64,000 nt of DNA from Clostridia bacterium (GCA_017467275.1 JAFTSN010000027.1:62001-126000); one strand, 5' to 3'. Shown: positions 51,521 through 58,900, numbered from the stretch's first letter. A program made the numbers and translations. The notes: generated by a model not told the origin, from the letters alone.

Positions 51521-53266
51521 TCACAGCCAAAGAATGTTTGTAACCGCAAACTCCTCGTCCTCGTTTTCGCCGTAGAACGAAAGGGAGAGCCCTTGGGCAA
51601 AGCTTCTGAGCGGCTCGCCCGTCTCCGTATTCTTGAAATCCTTTGCCTGCACGATCACGCGCTTCCATTTCCCGCCGCCCTTAACGTCCGTCGTGAATTC
51701 GTAGCACTTGGTCCTTGAGCCCTCGCCGACAACCTCCACGGCAAGCCGAAGCGAACAGTCCGTCCGCGCATATGCGTCAAATTCGAGCAGTGCGCCCTCG
51801 TCCGCCACGTTTCTCGGCGAACTGATTTTATACGTCTTAATCCCCGCAGGCGAATGGAATCCCTTAATTTGACCATAGCCCTCCACTCGGCGCACCACCG
51901 CCTCGTCCTCGAGGAATATCCCGCCGAGCGCAGAGGGAACGCAGTCGGCAACGCCGAAACAATCGTCATCCTCTCCCGAGCAGATCACGCGGCTTCTAAC
52001 CACCCGTTTTTCCGTCCGTTCCAGCTTCTTCACGGCAATCTTGGAAACGATTTTAAAGCCGTTGATATATTTTGCATAGGCATAGGCATACGCATACGCC
52101 GCCCCCTCAAAGGGCACCGCCTCTGCGGAGATCTTCCCGCCGACGACGTTCTTCCCGTCCGCAACGAGAATTCTCTGCCAATTTCGGAACTCCGACTCGG
52201 TCTGCTCACCCGTTTCGGCATAGAAAATGCCGACCTCCTCCATCAGCCCGTCCTCGTCGAACTCGACGTCCACCTTGAGCCGTCCCTCCTCCGCCGTCAG
52301 CGAAACGAGGGCAGGACGGGGAATATAAATCTCCCGTTCCTTTAAGTGTTTTTCAAGAAAGAGCTCCATGTCCTTGAGCCCGTGCAGACCGATACACGCC
52401 CCGCTCGCCGTCGAATATTCGATTGCACTGCCGTCGGGACACCCCGCGCGAGAGAACGTGTCATACGCTCTGTCGTAATCCACGCTTTCCTCCCGCATCG
52501 CGCAAAGCACGAGCACGGGACACTTCACAAAGGGCGCATAGGACTGCGACTCAATTCCCGCAATATAGCGTCTTCTCTCGTCGCTCAGCTTACTCTCCGC
52601 GCTATCCTCGAACTTCCCAAGCGCAAGGTACGCCTGCCAGCCGATCGCGTTGATGGGCACGCCGCATTTCACGGAGGGCGACAACATCACCTTCCATGCC
52701 AAATCCCCGCCGATACGGCTCCCCACAACGCCGATATTGGAAACGTCCTCCCGTGTCTTTAAATACTCAATCGAGGAAAGCGCGACGTAGAGCCATTCAA
52801 ACCAACAGGTCTCCTCAGCCGAGCCCTTTAAAAAGTAAAGCCCGCCCACACTCGAAAAATTCGCATAGGACAGCGAGGGTGGATAGACGGTGTATTCCTC
52901 CTTTTGCGGCACCAGCTCCATCTGCACGGCGTCCCCGTCGGCTTCCGCCGCGGGCTTTCCGAGATAATCGGGCGCAAGCACGCCGTAGCCCTTTCCCACA
53001 AAATATTCGGTGAGCTCCTCCTCGTGTCTCGCCCAATCGGCGTCGAACGCGTCTGCCAACAAAACGACGACGGGCACTTTCCCGCCCGTCACAGGTCGGG
53101 AGAACTTGGCGAAAACGCGGGTTGCGCCGTCCTGCACGCGGTGCGAAAAATAGCGCGCTTTTTGCGTGCGGAAGCCGAAAGGAGAGAGAATTTCCTCTTC
53201 TTCTTCGACCCCGAGCTCCCCTTTCAGGTCTATTTTTTTGAACAGTGCGACCGCGCTTAAGATCAT
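51521..53266 (-). CDS. Alpha/beta-hydrolase-fold protein lacking its nucleophile, with beta-rich C-terminus
   Basis: Residues about 40-315 follow the dienelactone-hydrolase layout (VVVLLADAFDADW, VLAPDYLG, then CPVLVLCAMREESVD and a C-terminal GLHGL). The elbow that normally reads G-x-S/C-x-G-G is GSRIGG (182-187), so Arg184 sits where Ser or Cys should be. Residues about 330-581 hold two beta-sandwich regions; the last has CYEFTTDVKGGGKWKRVIVQAKDF and ends in TNILWL, like a carbohydrate-binding domain. It may have lost hydrolase function. The stretch AYAYAYAYA (about 406-414) comes from a short DNA repeat. It is followed by the DUF951 gene and is the first gene of a leftward unit. Confidence 0.68.
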   Translation of the reverse strand: MILSAVALFKKIDLKGELGVEEEEEILSPFGFRTQKARYFSHRVQDGATRVFAKFSRPVTGGKVPVVVLLADAFDADWARHEEELTEYFVGKGYGVLAPDYLGKPAAEADGDAVQMELVPQKEEYTVYPPSLSYANFSSVGGLYFLKGSAEETCWFEWLYVALSSIEYLKTREDVSNIGVVGSRIGGDLAWKVMLSPSVKCGVPINAIGWQAYLALGKFEDSAESKLSDERRRYIAGIESQSYAPFVKCPVLVLCAMREESVDYDRAYDTFSRAGCPDGSAIEYSTASGACIGLHGLKDMELFLEKHLKEREIYIPRPALVSLTAEEGRLKVDVEFDEDGLMEEVGIFYAETGEQTESEFRNWQRILVADGKNVVGGKISAEAVPFEGAAYAYAYAYAKYINGFKIVSKIAVKKLERTEKRVVRSRVICSGEDDDCFGVADCVPSALGGIFLEDEAVVRRVEGYGQIKGFHSPAGIKTYKISSPRNVADEGALLEFDAYARTDCSLRLAVEVVGEGSRTKCYEFTTDVKGGGKWKRVIVQAKDFKNTETGEPLRSFAQGLSLSFYGENEDEEFAVTNILWL

Positions 53267-53335
53267 TTGCCGTCTCCCAATGCTGGATTTTTTGCCGTAA
53301 TTTTTCTTTTTTCTTGAAAAACCGAACGGAATACC

Positions 53336-53364
53336 TTGCTTTTCCGTCGGAAAAAAGCTATAAT
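53336..53364 (+). promoter_or_regulatory. Promoter of the DnaD-type gene
   Basis: TTGCTT (53336-53341) and TATAAT (53359-53364) are 17 bp apart. The leader to the ATG at 53522 is about 150 nt, without a clear strong structure. The gene before it is divergent, so the 255-bp gap holds control for both; I see no clear minus-strand promoter. Confidence 0.75.
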
Positions 53365-53521
53365 GTACCTATCCCCCTTTCCAAAAGGGCGTGAAACCCG
53401 ATACTATTCTATTATACAACATTTCTTCCGAGAAAGCAACAAAACGCGAAAGGAAGAATAAAATTTTTCCGCAAAAACAGTCGAAAAATATCAGCGCCGA
53501 AAAAAAACGAGGAAGTAGATC

Positions 53522-55270
53522 ATGGCATTTTGTTCCTTCTCCAGAGAATTTAATGAAAACGCGTGCACGGAAGTGGAAAACCGCTTTATAACGAAGTATC
53601 TTCCCGTAGCGGACGGCTTTGCCGTAAAGGTCTATCTCTACGGCTTATATCTCTGCCGTTGCAAAGACTCGGATTTTTCCCTGCGCTCAATGGCGGAGGT
53701 TTTGAAAGCAGAGGAAAAAGCGATAGCCGACGCCTTCCGTTTTTGGGAGGATTACGACCTCGTCGAGATCCTCTCCGACGATCCCTTCGCCGTCAATTAT
53801 CTGCCCGTTAGAAACGACGGCAGCCGCCCCAAAAAGATCCGCTACGAGCACTATGGCGACTTCAATAAAGAACTTCAGCGGAAAATGCAGTCGGTGGGCA
53901 AATTCGTGTCCTATAACGACTCTATCAAATACATGCGCTTTTTAGAGGAAAACGACATTCAGCCGCAGGCATTCCTCTTGATCGCGGAATACTGTATCAA
54001 TAAGCAGGGCGAAGCCGTCTCCCCCTCCTATATCTTCAATAAGGCGAAAAAATTTCTCGCGAACGGCTGGAATACCTATGAGCAGGTCGAGCGCGAGCTC
54101 TCGAGCTATAACGCCAACGAAAAGGACGTTACCGCCGTATTCAACGCCCTCTCCATCTACCGAAAGCCCGACGAAACGGACTACGCGCTCTACCGCAAAT
54201 GGACGGAGGAGCAGGGCTTTAAGCGGGACGGCGTTTTAGAGGCGGCGAAAAAGCTCAAGCGCGGCAGTATGGAAACACTCAGCTTGCTTCTTTTCGAGCT
54301 CTTTGAAAAGGGTAAGACGTCCGCGGCTGATATCCGTGCCTATCTTGCCGAGCGGGATATGCTCTCCGCGCTCACCTTCAAGATCGCGAGAAAGCTGGGC
54401 GTTAAAGTCTCCAACCCCGCGCCCTATATCGACGAATACACGGAAAAATGGTACACCTACGGCTTCGAGGAAGACGCCCTTTTTGCGCTTGCGCTCTTTT
54501 GCATGAAGACGGACCGCGGCGATTTCGGAAGCATGGACGAGCTTATTAAAAAGCTCTTTAAAAGCGGCGTCGTAGCAAGTGAGGCAATCGGCGAGTACTT
54601 AAAGGTCAAAAACGACGAATTAAAACTCTTTATTAAGCTTCAAACCTATCTCGGTCCCCTCAAAAAGAGCGAAGCCAACCTCTCCTTGATCGAGACGTGG
54701 CGGGAATGGAGCTTCTCCGACGAAATGATTTTGGAAGCGGCAAAACGCTCCGCAGGCAGTGCCGCCCCCATTCCCTATATGAATAAAATTTTGTCCGATT
54801 GGAAGCACGCGGGCACCTTCACGTTAAGCGCAATCCCCGAAAAAGCCACCTCCCCCGCCCATAGAAGCGCGGCGGCAAATAATGCGGCTGTCGAGGACTT
54901 TAACGCCAAGGCAGCACGGGAAAAATACTATGCCCGCCTGCGCGACGTTGCGCAATCCTCCGCGGAAAAATACCTCAAAAAAGCCCAGACCTCGGCGCGC
55001 TTTAAAGAAATTTCCACAAAGCTTTCGCGCATGGAATACGAGCTTGCCCGCGCGGAAATCTCCGCCCCCGAAAAGCTCCCCGCCCTCCAAGCGGAAAAGC
55101 GCGCGCTCTTAAAGGAGCGTAGCGACATTTTAAAGGGTATGAATTTAACGGAAACCATGCTTTCCCCGCAATATAAATGCAAAAAGTGCTCTGACACGGG
55201 CTTTTTATCGGACGGCACGGCTTGCGACTGCTATCCGCAAGGTGGCGAAAGCGGCGGCGCCGTGAGTTAA
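53522..55270 (+). CDS. DnaD-domain primosome protein fused to a DnaI/DnaC-like N-terminal segment
   Basis: This 582-residue protein has a winged-helix N-terminus (about 1-110) and a central region with repeated DnaD-like helical bundles (about 140-440). The clearest is WREWSFSDEMILEAAKRSAG...PYMNKILSDW, where the DnaD tail binds DNA. From about residue 465 the sequence changes to a long basic coiled region and ends in YKCKKCSDTGFLSDGTACDCYP, the zinc-finger-like segment found at the N-terminus of clostridial DnaI/DnaC helicase loaders. The AAA+ ATPase that should follow is absent: a stop and terminator come directly after. Start ATG with GAGGAAG. Probably loads or organises DnaB at replication forks. 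An ATPase may be encoded elsewhere. Confidence 0.8.
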   Translation: MAFCSFSREFNENACTEVENRFITKYLPVADGFAVKVYLYGLYLCRCKDSDFSLRSMAEVLKAEEKAIADAFRFWEDYDLVEILSDDPFAVNYLPVRNDGSRPKKIRYEHYGDFNKELQRKMQSVGKFVSYNDSIKYMRFLEENDIQPQAFLLIAEYCINKQGEAVSPSYIFNKAKKFLANGWNTYEQVERELSSYNANEKDVTAVFNALSIYRKPDETDYALYRKWTEEQGFKRDGVLEAAKKLKRGSMETLSLLLFELFEKGKTSAADIRAYLAERDMLSALTFKIARKLGVKVSNPAPYIDEYTEKWYTYGFEEDALFALALFCMKTDRGDFGSMDELIKKLFKSGVVASEAIGEYLKVKNDELKLFIKLQTYLGPLKKSEANLSLIETWREWSFSDEMILEAAKRSAGSAAPIPYMNKILSDWKHAGTFTLSAIPEKATSPAHRSAAANNAAVEDFNAKAAREKYYARLRDVAQSSAEKYLKKAQTSARFKEISTKLSRMEYELARAEISAPEKLPALQAEKRALLKERSDILKGMNLTETMLSPQYKCKKCSDTGFLSDGTACDCYPQGGESGGAVS

Positions 55271-55293
55271 AAAATTCCGCGGGAGAATTTTTT
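55269..55293 (+). terminator. Terminator after the DnaD-type gene
   Basis: AAAAAATTC pairs with GAATTTTTT across a short GC loop, directly at the stop codon; the U-rich arm itself supplies the U-tract. Short but plausible. Confidence 0.7.
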
Positions 55294-55376
55294 AAAAAGC
55301 ATATAAAAACGCTTGCTTTTTTTAATAAAATCATGTAATATAGAAAGGCTTTCGGGAGAACGGAAGCCGAATAAAT

Positions 55377-55467
55377 GCAGAGATGTCTGAGTGGTTTAAG
55401 GAGCACGATTGGAAATCGTGTGTGGGTTGAAAGCTCACCGGAGGTTCAAATCCTCTTCTCTGCGCCA
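55377..55467 (+). tRNA. tRNA-Ser(GGA)
   Basis: Class II cloverleaf: acceptor arm GCAGAGA/TCTCTGC, D-loop GAGTGGTTTAAGGAG, anticodon loop TTGGAAA with GGA at 55411-55413, long variable arm (GTGGGTTGAAAGCTCAC), T-arm GGAGGTTCAAATCCTC, discriminator G and encoded CCA (55465-55467). A promoter with TTGCTT and TAATAT about 16 bp apart lies near 55313-55340. Confidence 0.97.
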
Positions 55468-55675
55468 CAAATAACGGACAGGCTAAATGCCTGTCCGTTA
55501 TTTGTTTTCTGCCGAACCTAGAAGAGGATTTGAGGGTGGGAGCCGTTTCGCGGGAGCGAAACGCTTTGCCCTATCCTTTTTCTCTTACGTTTAACTCCAC
55601 GGCAAAGTCGACAATTAACAATTGTCGAGCGGGGCGCGCCGCTAAAGGCGCTAATCCTCTTCTCTGCGCCACAAA
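55449..55675 (+). repeat. Duplicated tRNA-Ser 3' end, attachment-site-like
   Basis: Bases 55449-55471 (the T-arm end, acceptor strand and CCA of tRNA-Ser) recur without a mismatch at 55653-55675, 204 bp downstream. An inverted 14-bp copy of the same region lies at 55510-55523 (AGAAGAGGATTTGA). Between the copies are a GTTTCGC-GGGA-GCGAAAC hairpin and CGACAATT-AAC-AATTGTCG; no gene. Such duplications arise when an element integrates into a tRNA gene; here only a scar remains. From 55676 to 55800 I see a terminator and otherwise no feature. Confidence 0.75.
55469..55508 (+). terminator. tRNA-Ser terminator
   Basis: AAATAACGGACAGG pairs with CCTGTCCGTTATTT (14 bp) around a 7-nt loop, followed by GTTTTCT. 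It begins 2 bp after the CCA. Confidence 0.93.
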
Positions 55676-55701
55676 CAGCGGGTTTTCCCGCTGTTTTTTC
55701 T
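55674..55701 (+). terminator. Second terminator behind the duplicated tRNA end
   Basis: AACAGCGGG pairs with CCCGCTGTT around TTTT and is followed by a further T run. It stands behind the second copy of the tRNA 3' end, as a terminator does behind the real tRNA. Confidence 0.85.
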
Positions 55702-55806
55702 TCCTCCGACGTTGCATAAAAGACTTGACCCCATTTCTGACCCCAAAATCCACGACGCACAATTATTATATTTTTAATAAAGTTTCAAGCAGTAAACCGA
55801 AAATTC

Positions 55807-55835
55807 TTGCGTTTTTTGTCGTCTTATGTTATACT
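55807..55835 (+). promoter_or_regulatory. Promoter of a structured RNA or leader
   Basis: TTGCGT (55807-55812) and TATACT (55830-55835) with a 17-bp spacer; start near 55842. Leads into the structured RNA that precedes the lipoprotein gene. Confidence 0.65.
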
Positions 55836-55841
55836 ATAAAG

Positions 55842-55982
55842 GAATAAGTCGAACCCGATTTTGCTTGGCGAATTTTGCGCCATCCAGCGTTAAAATCCTT
55901 GACAAACCCCTCGCATTATAATGACAACGAGGAAAAAATAGCCAAAAATCCGCTTTTGAGGCGGGTTCAGTTTATTCTTTTA
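55842..55982 (+). ncRNA. Candidate structured RNA or leader upstream of a lipoprotein
   Basis: A closing stem is formed by GAATAA (55842-55847) with TTATTC (55972-55977) and GAACCCG (55851-55857) with CGGGTTC (55962-55968), with a 3-nt internal loop between. It is followed by TTTTAT. Inside lie GGCG-AATTTTG-CGCC, CCTCG...CGAGG and CCGC-TTTTGA-GCGG hairpins. The TATACT promoter sits just upstream. The lipoprotein ATG is 38 nt beyond the 3' end, so this is either a leader controlling that gene or a separate RNA ending at the T-rich stretch. No known class recognised. Confidence 0.45.
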
Positions 55983-56019
55983 TAGTATATACAAAGGAAT
56001 TTTATAAAGGAGCTTTCCC

Positions 56020-56616
56020 ATGAAAAAAATCGTATCATTTTTATTAACCGTATGCACAACTCTTTCCGTCGGCACTATGCTCACGGCTTGCGAAGAACCC
56101 GTCGACCCTGAACTCAGCAGCGGCGTCAACGAAGAAACATGGAACACCGCCGTTGCCCCCGCAAACTTTGACAACGTGACCTTTAGCATAGAAGGCGCCT
56201 TCTTGGACGGCTTGGCTGAAGGCAATGAAGGCGGAGAATTTTCATATGTCTGCAAAGTGGACGGAGATTCCGCCACAATGAACGGAGAAACGCTTGGCAG
56301 TGAATCTGTGGCAGGGCTTAAGAGCGTATACATCAACACCGCCATTGAGATTATTGAGGATTTCGCAAAATTCACCTACGACGAAGACAGCAAAACCTAT
56401 AAAAGCAATCAGGATATTATCTATACTGTAACCGTAATGGGTTACGAAGCCGAAATCACGGCAAAAGACGTTGTGGTTACGGTGGACGCAAATACAAATA
56501 TTGCCTCGATTTTCTGCACCATGGTACAAAGCTTTTCACAAAACGGCGTTCCCACACAGTACACCTTAAGCATCACGTTTACTTACAGTAACTACGGCAC
56601 AACAGTTATCGCATAA
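56020..56616 (+). CDS. Small lipoprotein, paralogue of 58152-58823
   Basis: This 198-residue lipoprotein has the lipobox MLTAC (Cys24). After the signal it has EETWNTAVAPANFDNVTFSIEG, which lines up with YAEWQKAVAERNFLNFTLTQSG in the second lipoprotein 2 kb away. The remainder is a single beta-rich domain with alternating strands (FSYVCKVDGDSATMNG, DIIYTVTVMGYEAEITAKDVVVTVD), similar in shape to LolA/LppX-type half-barrels, but I would not assign that. Function unknown; surface location is sure. AAAGGAG precedes the ATG. A strong terminator follows, so it is monocistronic. Confidence 0.8.
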   Translation: MKKIVSFLLTVCTTLSVGTMLTACEEPVDPELSSGVNEETWNTAVAPANFDNVTFSIEGAFLDGLAEGNEGGEFSYVCKVDGDSATMNGETLGSESVAGLKSVYINTAIEIIEDFAKFTYDEDSKTYKSNQDIIYTVTVMGYEAEITAKDVVVTVDANTNIASIFCTMVQSFSQNGVPTQYTLSITFTYSNYGTTVIA

Positions 56617-56634
56617 CCCCAAAAAATAAAATGA

Positions 56635-56674
56635 ACAAGAGACGGGAAAGGTTCTCCCGTTTCTTGTTTTTTTG
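56635..56674 (+). terminator. Terminator after the small lipoprotein
   Basis: AACAAGA-ACGGGA pairs with TCCCGT-TTCTTGTT, followed by TTTTTT. Clear and strong. Confidence 0.9.
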
Positions 56675-56693
56675 CTACGTTGCCGTTTTTTGC

Positions 56694-56722
56694 TTGACTT
56701 AATCCCCTTTATCGTTTATATT
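56694..56722 (+). promoter_or_regulatory. Promoter of candidate RNA 1
   Basis: TTGACT (56694-56699), 17-bp spacer, TATATT (56717-56722). No open reading frame with a ribosome site follows. Confidence 0.7.
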
Positions 56723-56728
56723 ATCTCT

Positions 56729-56819
56729 AAAGAAAGTAGTTGACTCGGTATTAGCCTCACGGCTTTTGTCCTCGGAGCCCCGCCAAAGGAAGCATATACT
56801 TGCGGATACTTTCTTTTTT
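56729..56819 (+). ncRNA. Candidate small RNA 1 (about 91 nt)
   Basis: AAAGAAAGTA (56729-56738) pairs with TACTTTCTTT (56807-56816), a perfect 10-bp closing stem, and the 3' arm runs into TTT as a terminator would. Inside are AGCC-TCAC-GGCT (753-756 with 761-764) and CCGC/GCGG (780-783 with 802-805) enclosing AAG-CATATA-CTT. The promoter is 7 bp upstream of the first base. It does not show the GGAAGG-GCAGCC loop of SRP RNA, nor the size of 6S, tmRNA or RNase P RNA. No known class recognised. Confidence 0.5.
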
Positions 56820-56834
56820 ATTTTCTCAAAACCG

Positions 56835-56863
56835 TTGACTTTTTTCCAAAAATCGATTATACT
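56835..56863 (+). promoter_or_regulatory. Promoter of candidate RNA 2
   Basis: TTGACT (56835-56840), 17-bp spacer, TATACT (56858-56863). It starts 15 bp after the end of candidate RNA 1. Confidence 0.75.
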
Positions 56864-56869
56864 AATATT

Positions 56870-57007
56870 GTAGCCGTAAGGTTACAAAAAATTGGGCTTG
56901 CGCTATGTTCGTTGGCGAATCGTATATCGCAGGGCTTGCCCAATAATATAATCAGGTATGGGTATAGCCCCTACACCCCCGGACTTATAGGCGCCGGGGT
57001 TTTTTAT
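56870..57007 (+). ncRNA. Candidate small RNA 2 (about 138 nt)
   Basis: The RNA begins with GTAGCC-GTAA-GGTTAC (56870-56885), a tetraloop hairpin. Then ATTGGGC (891-897) pairs with GCCCAAT (938-944) around a rod holding GCG/CGC and TTCG-TTGG-CGAA. After a spacer and a GGG-CCC turn, a terminator CCCCGG/CCGGGG (977-982 with 994-999) with TTTTTTATTT ends it. The last bases meet the stop codon of the convergent esterase gene. Promoter, compact fold and terminator together make a convincing independent RNA gene, but I cannot name its class. Confidence 0.55.
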
Positions 57008-57942
57008 TTCCCCCGAAAACATTTTTTTAAAAACGCAATTCTTTTTTCCACGCACCCGCGCACAATGGGGCTCTCCGTCTCGATATCGAACGCGTGCATG
57101 GTCCCGACGGTGTCGTTCAATTCCACCTCCACGCCGTCCTTTTTCAACTTTTCCGCAAATAAGATCGCCCCGTCGCGTAAGCAATCGAACTCGGCTGTCT
57201 CGATATAAGCTCTCGGCAGGTCTTTAAACTCTTTCGCCTCAAGCGGAGAAAGATAGGGATAGAGCTTTTTATCCACCTCACCTTTCGGCAAATACAGTCT
57301 GGAAAACTTCTGCACGTCCCGACTGTTGCACATGGGCGTGTCCACGTACTTTTTCATGGACTCCGTCTCCAAATTCGCCCCCACGGCAGGATAGAGAAGC
57401 ATCTGTCCGCACGGCAGCTTAAGTCCTTGTTCTTTTGCAATCAGACAAACCGCCGCCGCAAGGCACCCGCCCGCGCTATCCCCCGAAACGGCGATTCTCT
57501 TTTCGTCAATCCCCCATTCCGCCGCGTTCTCCGTTGCGTATTGATACGCCGCAAAGCAATCCTCTACCCCCGCGGGAAAGGGATATTTGGGCGCAAGACG
57601 GTATTTAACGAACAGCACCTTGCACCCCGCCCGAAGCGCATATTCTCTTGCGAGCGTATAATGATAAGGCGCGGCGGGAAAGACGAAGCCCCCACCGTGA
57701 TAGACGATCAAGCAGGGCGCGTTCTCTTTAATCCCCTCTGGCGAATACAGAAGCGCGGGAACGCTTTTCCCTCCAACCGCAAGGAGCTTTTGCTCCACGC
57801 TCAATTCCTCCGTGGATTTTTCCCGAGCGAACATTCTCCCTTCAAACAACTGCGCGAGAGCAATAAACGGACGGTTTATGGGCAAGTTCGCCCGTTTCCA
57901 TCTCTTAAAATCCGAATGAATTGCATAATGATTCCGTTTCAT
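57004..57942 (-). CDS. HSL-type alpha/beta-hydrolase esterase
   Basis: This 312-residue carboxylesterase belongs to the hormone-sensitive-lipase group: HGGG (in VYHGGGFVFPAAPYHY) forms the oxyanion hole, and GDSAGG holds the nucleophile. The acid is likely in the FDCLRDGA region and the His in GTMHAFD. No signal peptide. The ATG at 57942 is used because a promoter (TTGAAA, 17 bp, TATAAT) lies so close that an upstream start would fall within the -10 box; the leader is only about 10 nt. Cytosolic esterase with unknown substrate. Convergent with candidate RNA 2. Confidence 0.88.
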   Translation of the reverse strand: MKRNHYAIHSDFKRWKRANLPINRPFIALAQLFEGRMFAREKSTEELSVEQKLLAVGGKSVPALLYSPEGIKENAPCLIVYHGGGFVFPAAPYHYTLAREYALRAGCKVLFVKYRLAPKYPFPAGVEDCFAAYQYATENAAEWGIDEKRIAVSGDSAGGCLAAAVCLIAKEQGLKLPCGQMLLYPAVGANLETESMKKYVDTPMCNSRDVQKFSRLYLPKGEVDKKLYPYLSPLEAKEFKDLPRAYIETAEFDCLRDGAILFAEKLKKDGVEVELNDTVGTMHAFDIETESPIVRGCVEKRIAFLKKCFRGK

Positions 57943-58069
57943 AGCCTTATTATACCACACCGCCCCGTTTTTTTCAACGTTTTTCGGCGCCCCCTTATCC
58001 GATATAAGTTTGCCCCGAGCGGAAAGATATTATCCAAACAAGATTTTTCGGTTTTTTCCGCTCATTATA

Positions 58070-58098
58070 TTGACTTTTTCGCCGCGCGGTAGTATAAT
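58070..58098 (+). promoter_or_regulatory. Promoter of the second small lipoprotein
   Basis: TTGACT (58070-58075) and TATAAT (58093-58098) with a 17-bp spacer. A GTTAG-AAATA-CTAAC hairpin (58099-58113) lies at the start of the leader. Confidence 0.82.
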
Positions 58099-58151
58099 GT
58101 TAGAAATACTAACAACGTCTCACTCATAGAAAACCAAAAAAGGAGAACTCT

Positions 58152-58823
58152 ATGAAAAAGAATTTTGTCGCCCTCGTTTTGACCGCTTGCGTCGGACTGT
58201 CGGCAACCGCTTTCGCCGCCTGTAAGGACGAGCCGCAAGCAAAGGGCATGCCCTATGCGGAATGGCAAAAGGCGGTGGCAGAAAGAAACTTCCTCAATTT
58301 CACGCTCACCCAATCGGGAAACGTAAGCCAATATGAACACGAAACACTCATTGAAAAAAGCTCGGTGAATCTCACGTTAAAATTCGACGTGGATGCATTC
58401 AGCCTTTCGGGCACCGTTCTTCCCGACGGCGCAGAACAGGCAAACACGTTGAAGCTCACCGCTTTCGACGACGAAGCGGAGGATTATCGCGTCGCCTACA
58501 CGGAGCTCGTATTTATCCTGCTGAACGAATATTCGATCTATGACTATAGAGCGAAGAAACAGGTTTATTCCCTCGGAAAGGCAACCACCCTTGAGGACAA
58601 AGTCATCGACGGCGAATTATGCACCCTTTTCATAGAAAAGGCAACGCTCGCGTTCACGGCGGCAAACAAGGTCAGCTCCTTATCTTGCAACTACACGCAG
58701 ACCTCGGAAAGCGGCTATAAGACGGTTGCACAAATGACGTGGACCTTTTCGGGCTACGATCTGACGGAGCTGGAGGAACCTGAAGAAGAGGGCGACGGCA
58801 TCCAAGACCTCCCGAGCGAATAA
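58152..58823 (+). CDS. Small lipoprotein, paralogue of 56020-56616
   Basis: This 223-residue protein has a signal peptide and a Cys (AFAAC) in lipobox-like position. The mature N-terminus shares the W-x-x-A-V-A-x-x-N-F-x-N-x-T pattern with the lipoprotein at 56020, and the whole beta-rich layout is similar (strands ending in KVSSLSCNYTQTSE and MTWTFSGYDL). It ends in an acidic tail. Function unknown; probably the same class of envelope protein. GGAG precedes the ATG and a bidirectional terminator follows. Confidence 0.8.
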   Translation: MKKNFVALVLTACVGLSATAFAACKDEPQAKGMPYAEWQKAVAERNFLNFTLTQSGNVSQYEHETLIEKSSVNLTLKFDVDAFSLSGTVLPDGAEQANTLKLTAFDDEAEDYRVAYTELVFILLNEYSIYDYRAKKQVYSLGKATTLEDKVIDGELCTLFIEKATLAFTAANKVSSLSCNYTQTSESGYKTVAQMTWTFSGYDLTELEEPEEEGDGIQDLPSE

Positions 58824-58837
58824 CACAACAAAAATAT

Positions 58838-58887
58838 AACCCACTATACTTTCCCGAAATTCGGCGAAGTATAGTGGGTTTTTTTAT
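58838..58887. terminator. Bidirectional terminator between the lipoprotein and xylB
   Basis: AACCCACTATACTT pairs with AAGTATAGTGGGTT (14 bp) around 15 nt; T-runs lie on both sides (TTTTTTT on plus, and A-rich sequence giving U on minus). It can end both the lipoprotein and xylB transcripts. Confidence 0.9.
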
Positions 58888-58900
58888 GCAAACAAACCGA

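Noticed and set aside
55518..55760. Minus-strand frame with GQKWGQ as an integrase remnant
   Set aside because: Such a tail is reminiscent of tyrosine recombinase C-termini near tRNA genes, but there is no catalytic region and the frame crosses the tRNA repeats, so it is not supported.
55899..55922. TTGACA and TATAAT pair upstream of the small lipoprotein
   Set aside because: The spacer is only 12 bp, too short for sigma-A; the TTGCGT-17-TATACT pair further upstream is preferred.
56729..56819. Candidate RNA 1 as SRP (4.5S) RNA
   Set aside because: It contains AAAGGAAGCA but not the conserved GGTCAGG and GGAAGGNAGCAGCC parts of the SRP domain, and its stem arrangement differs.
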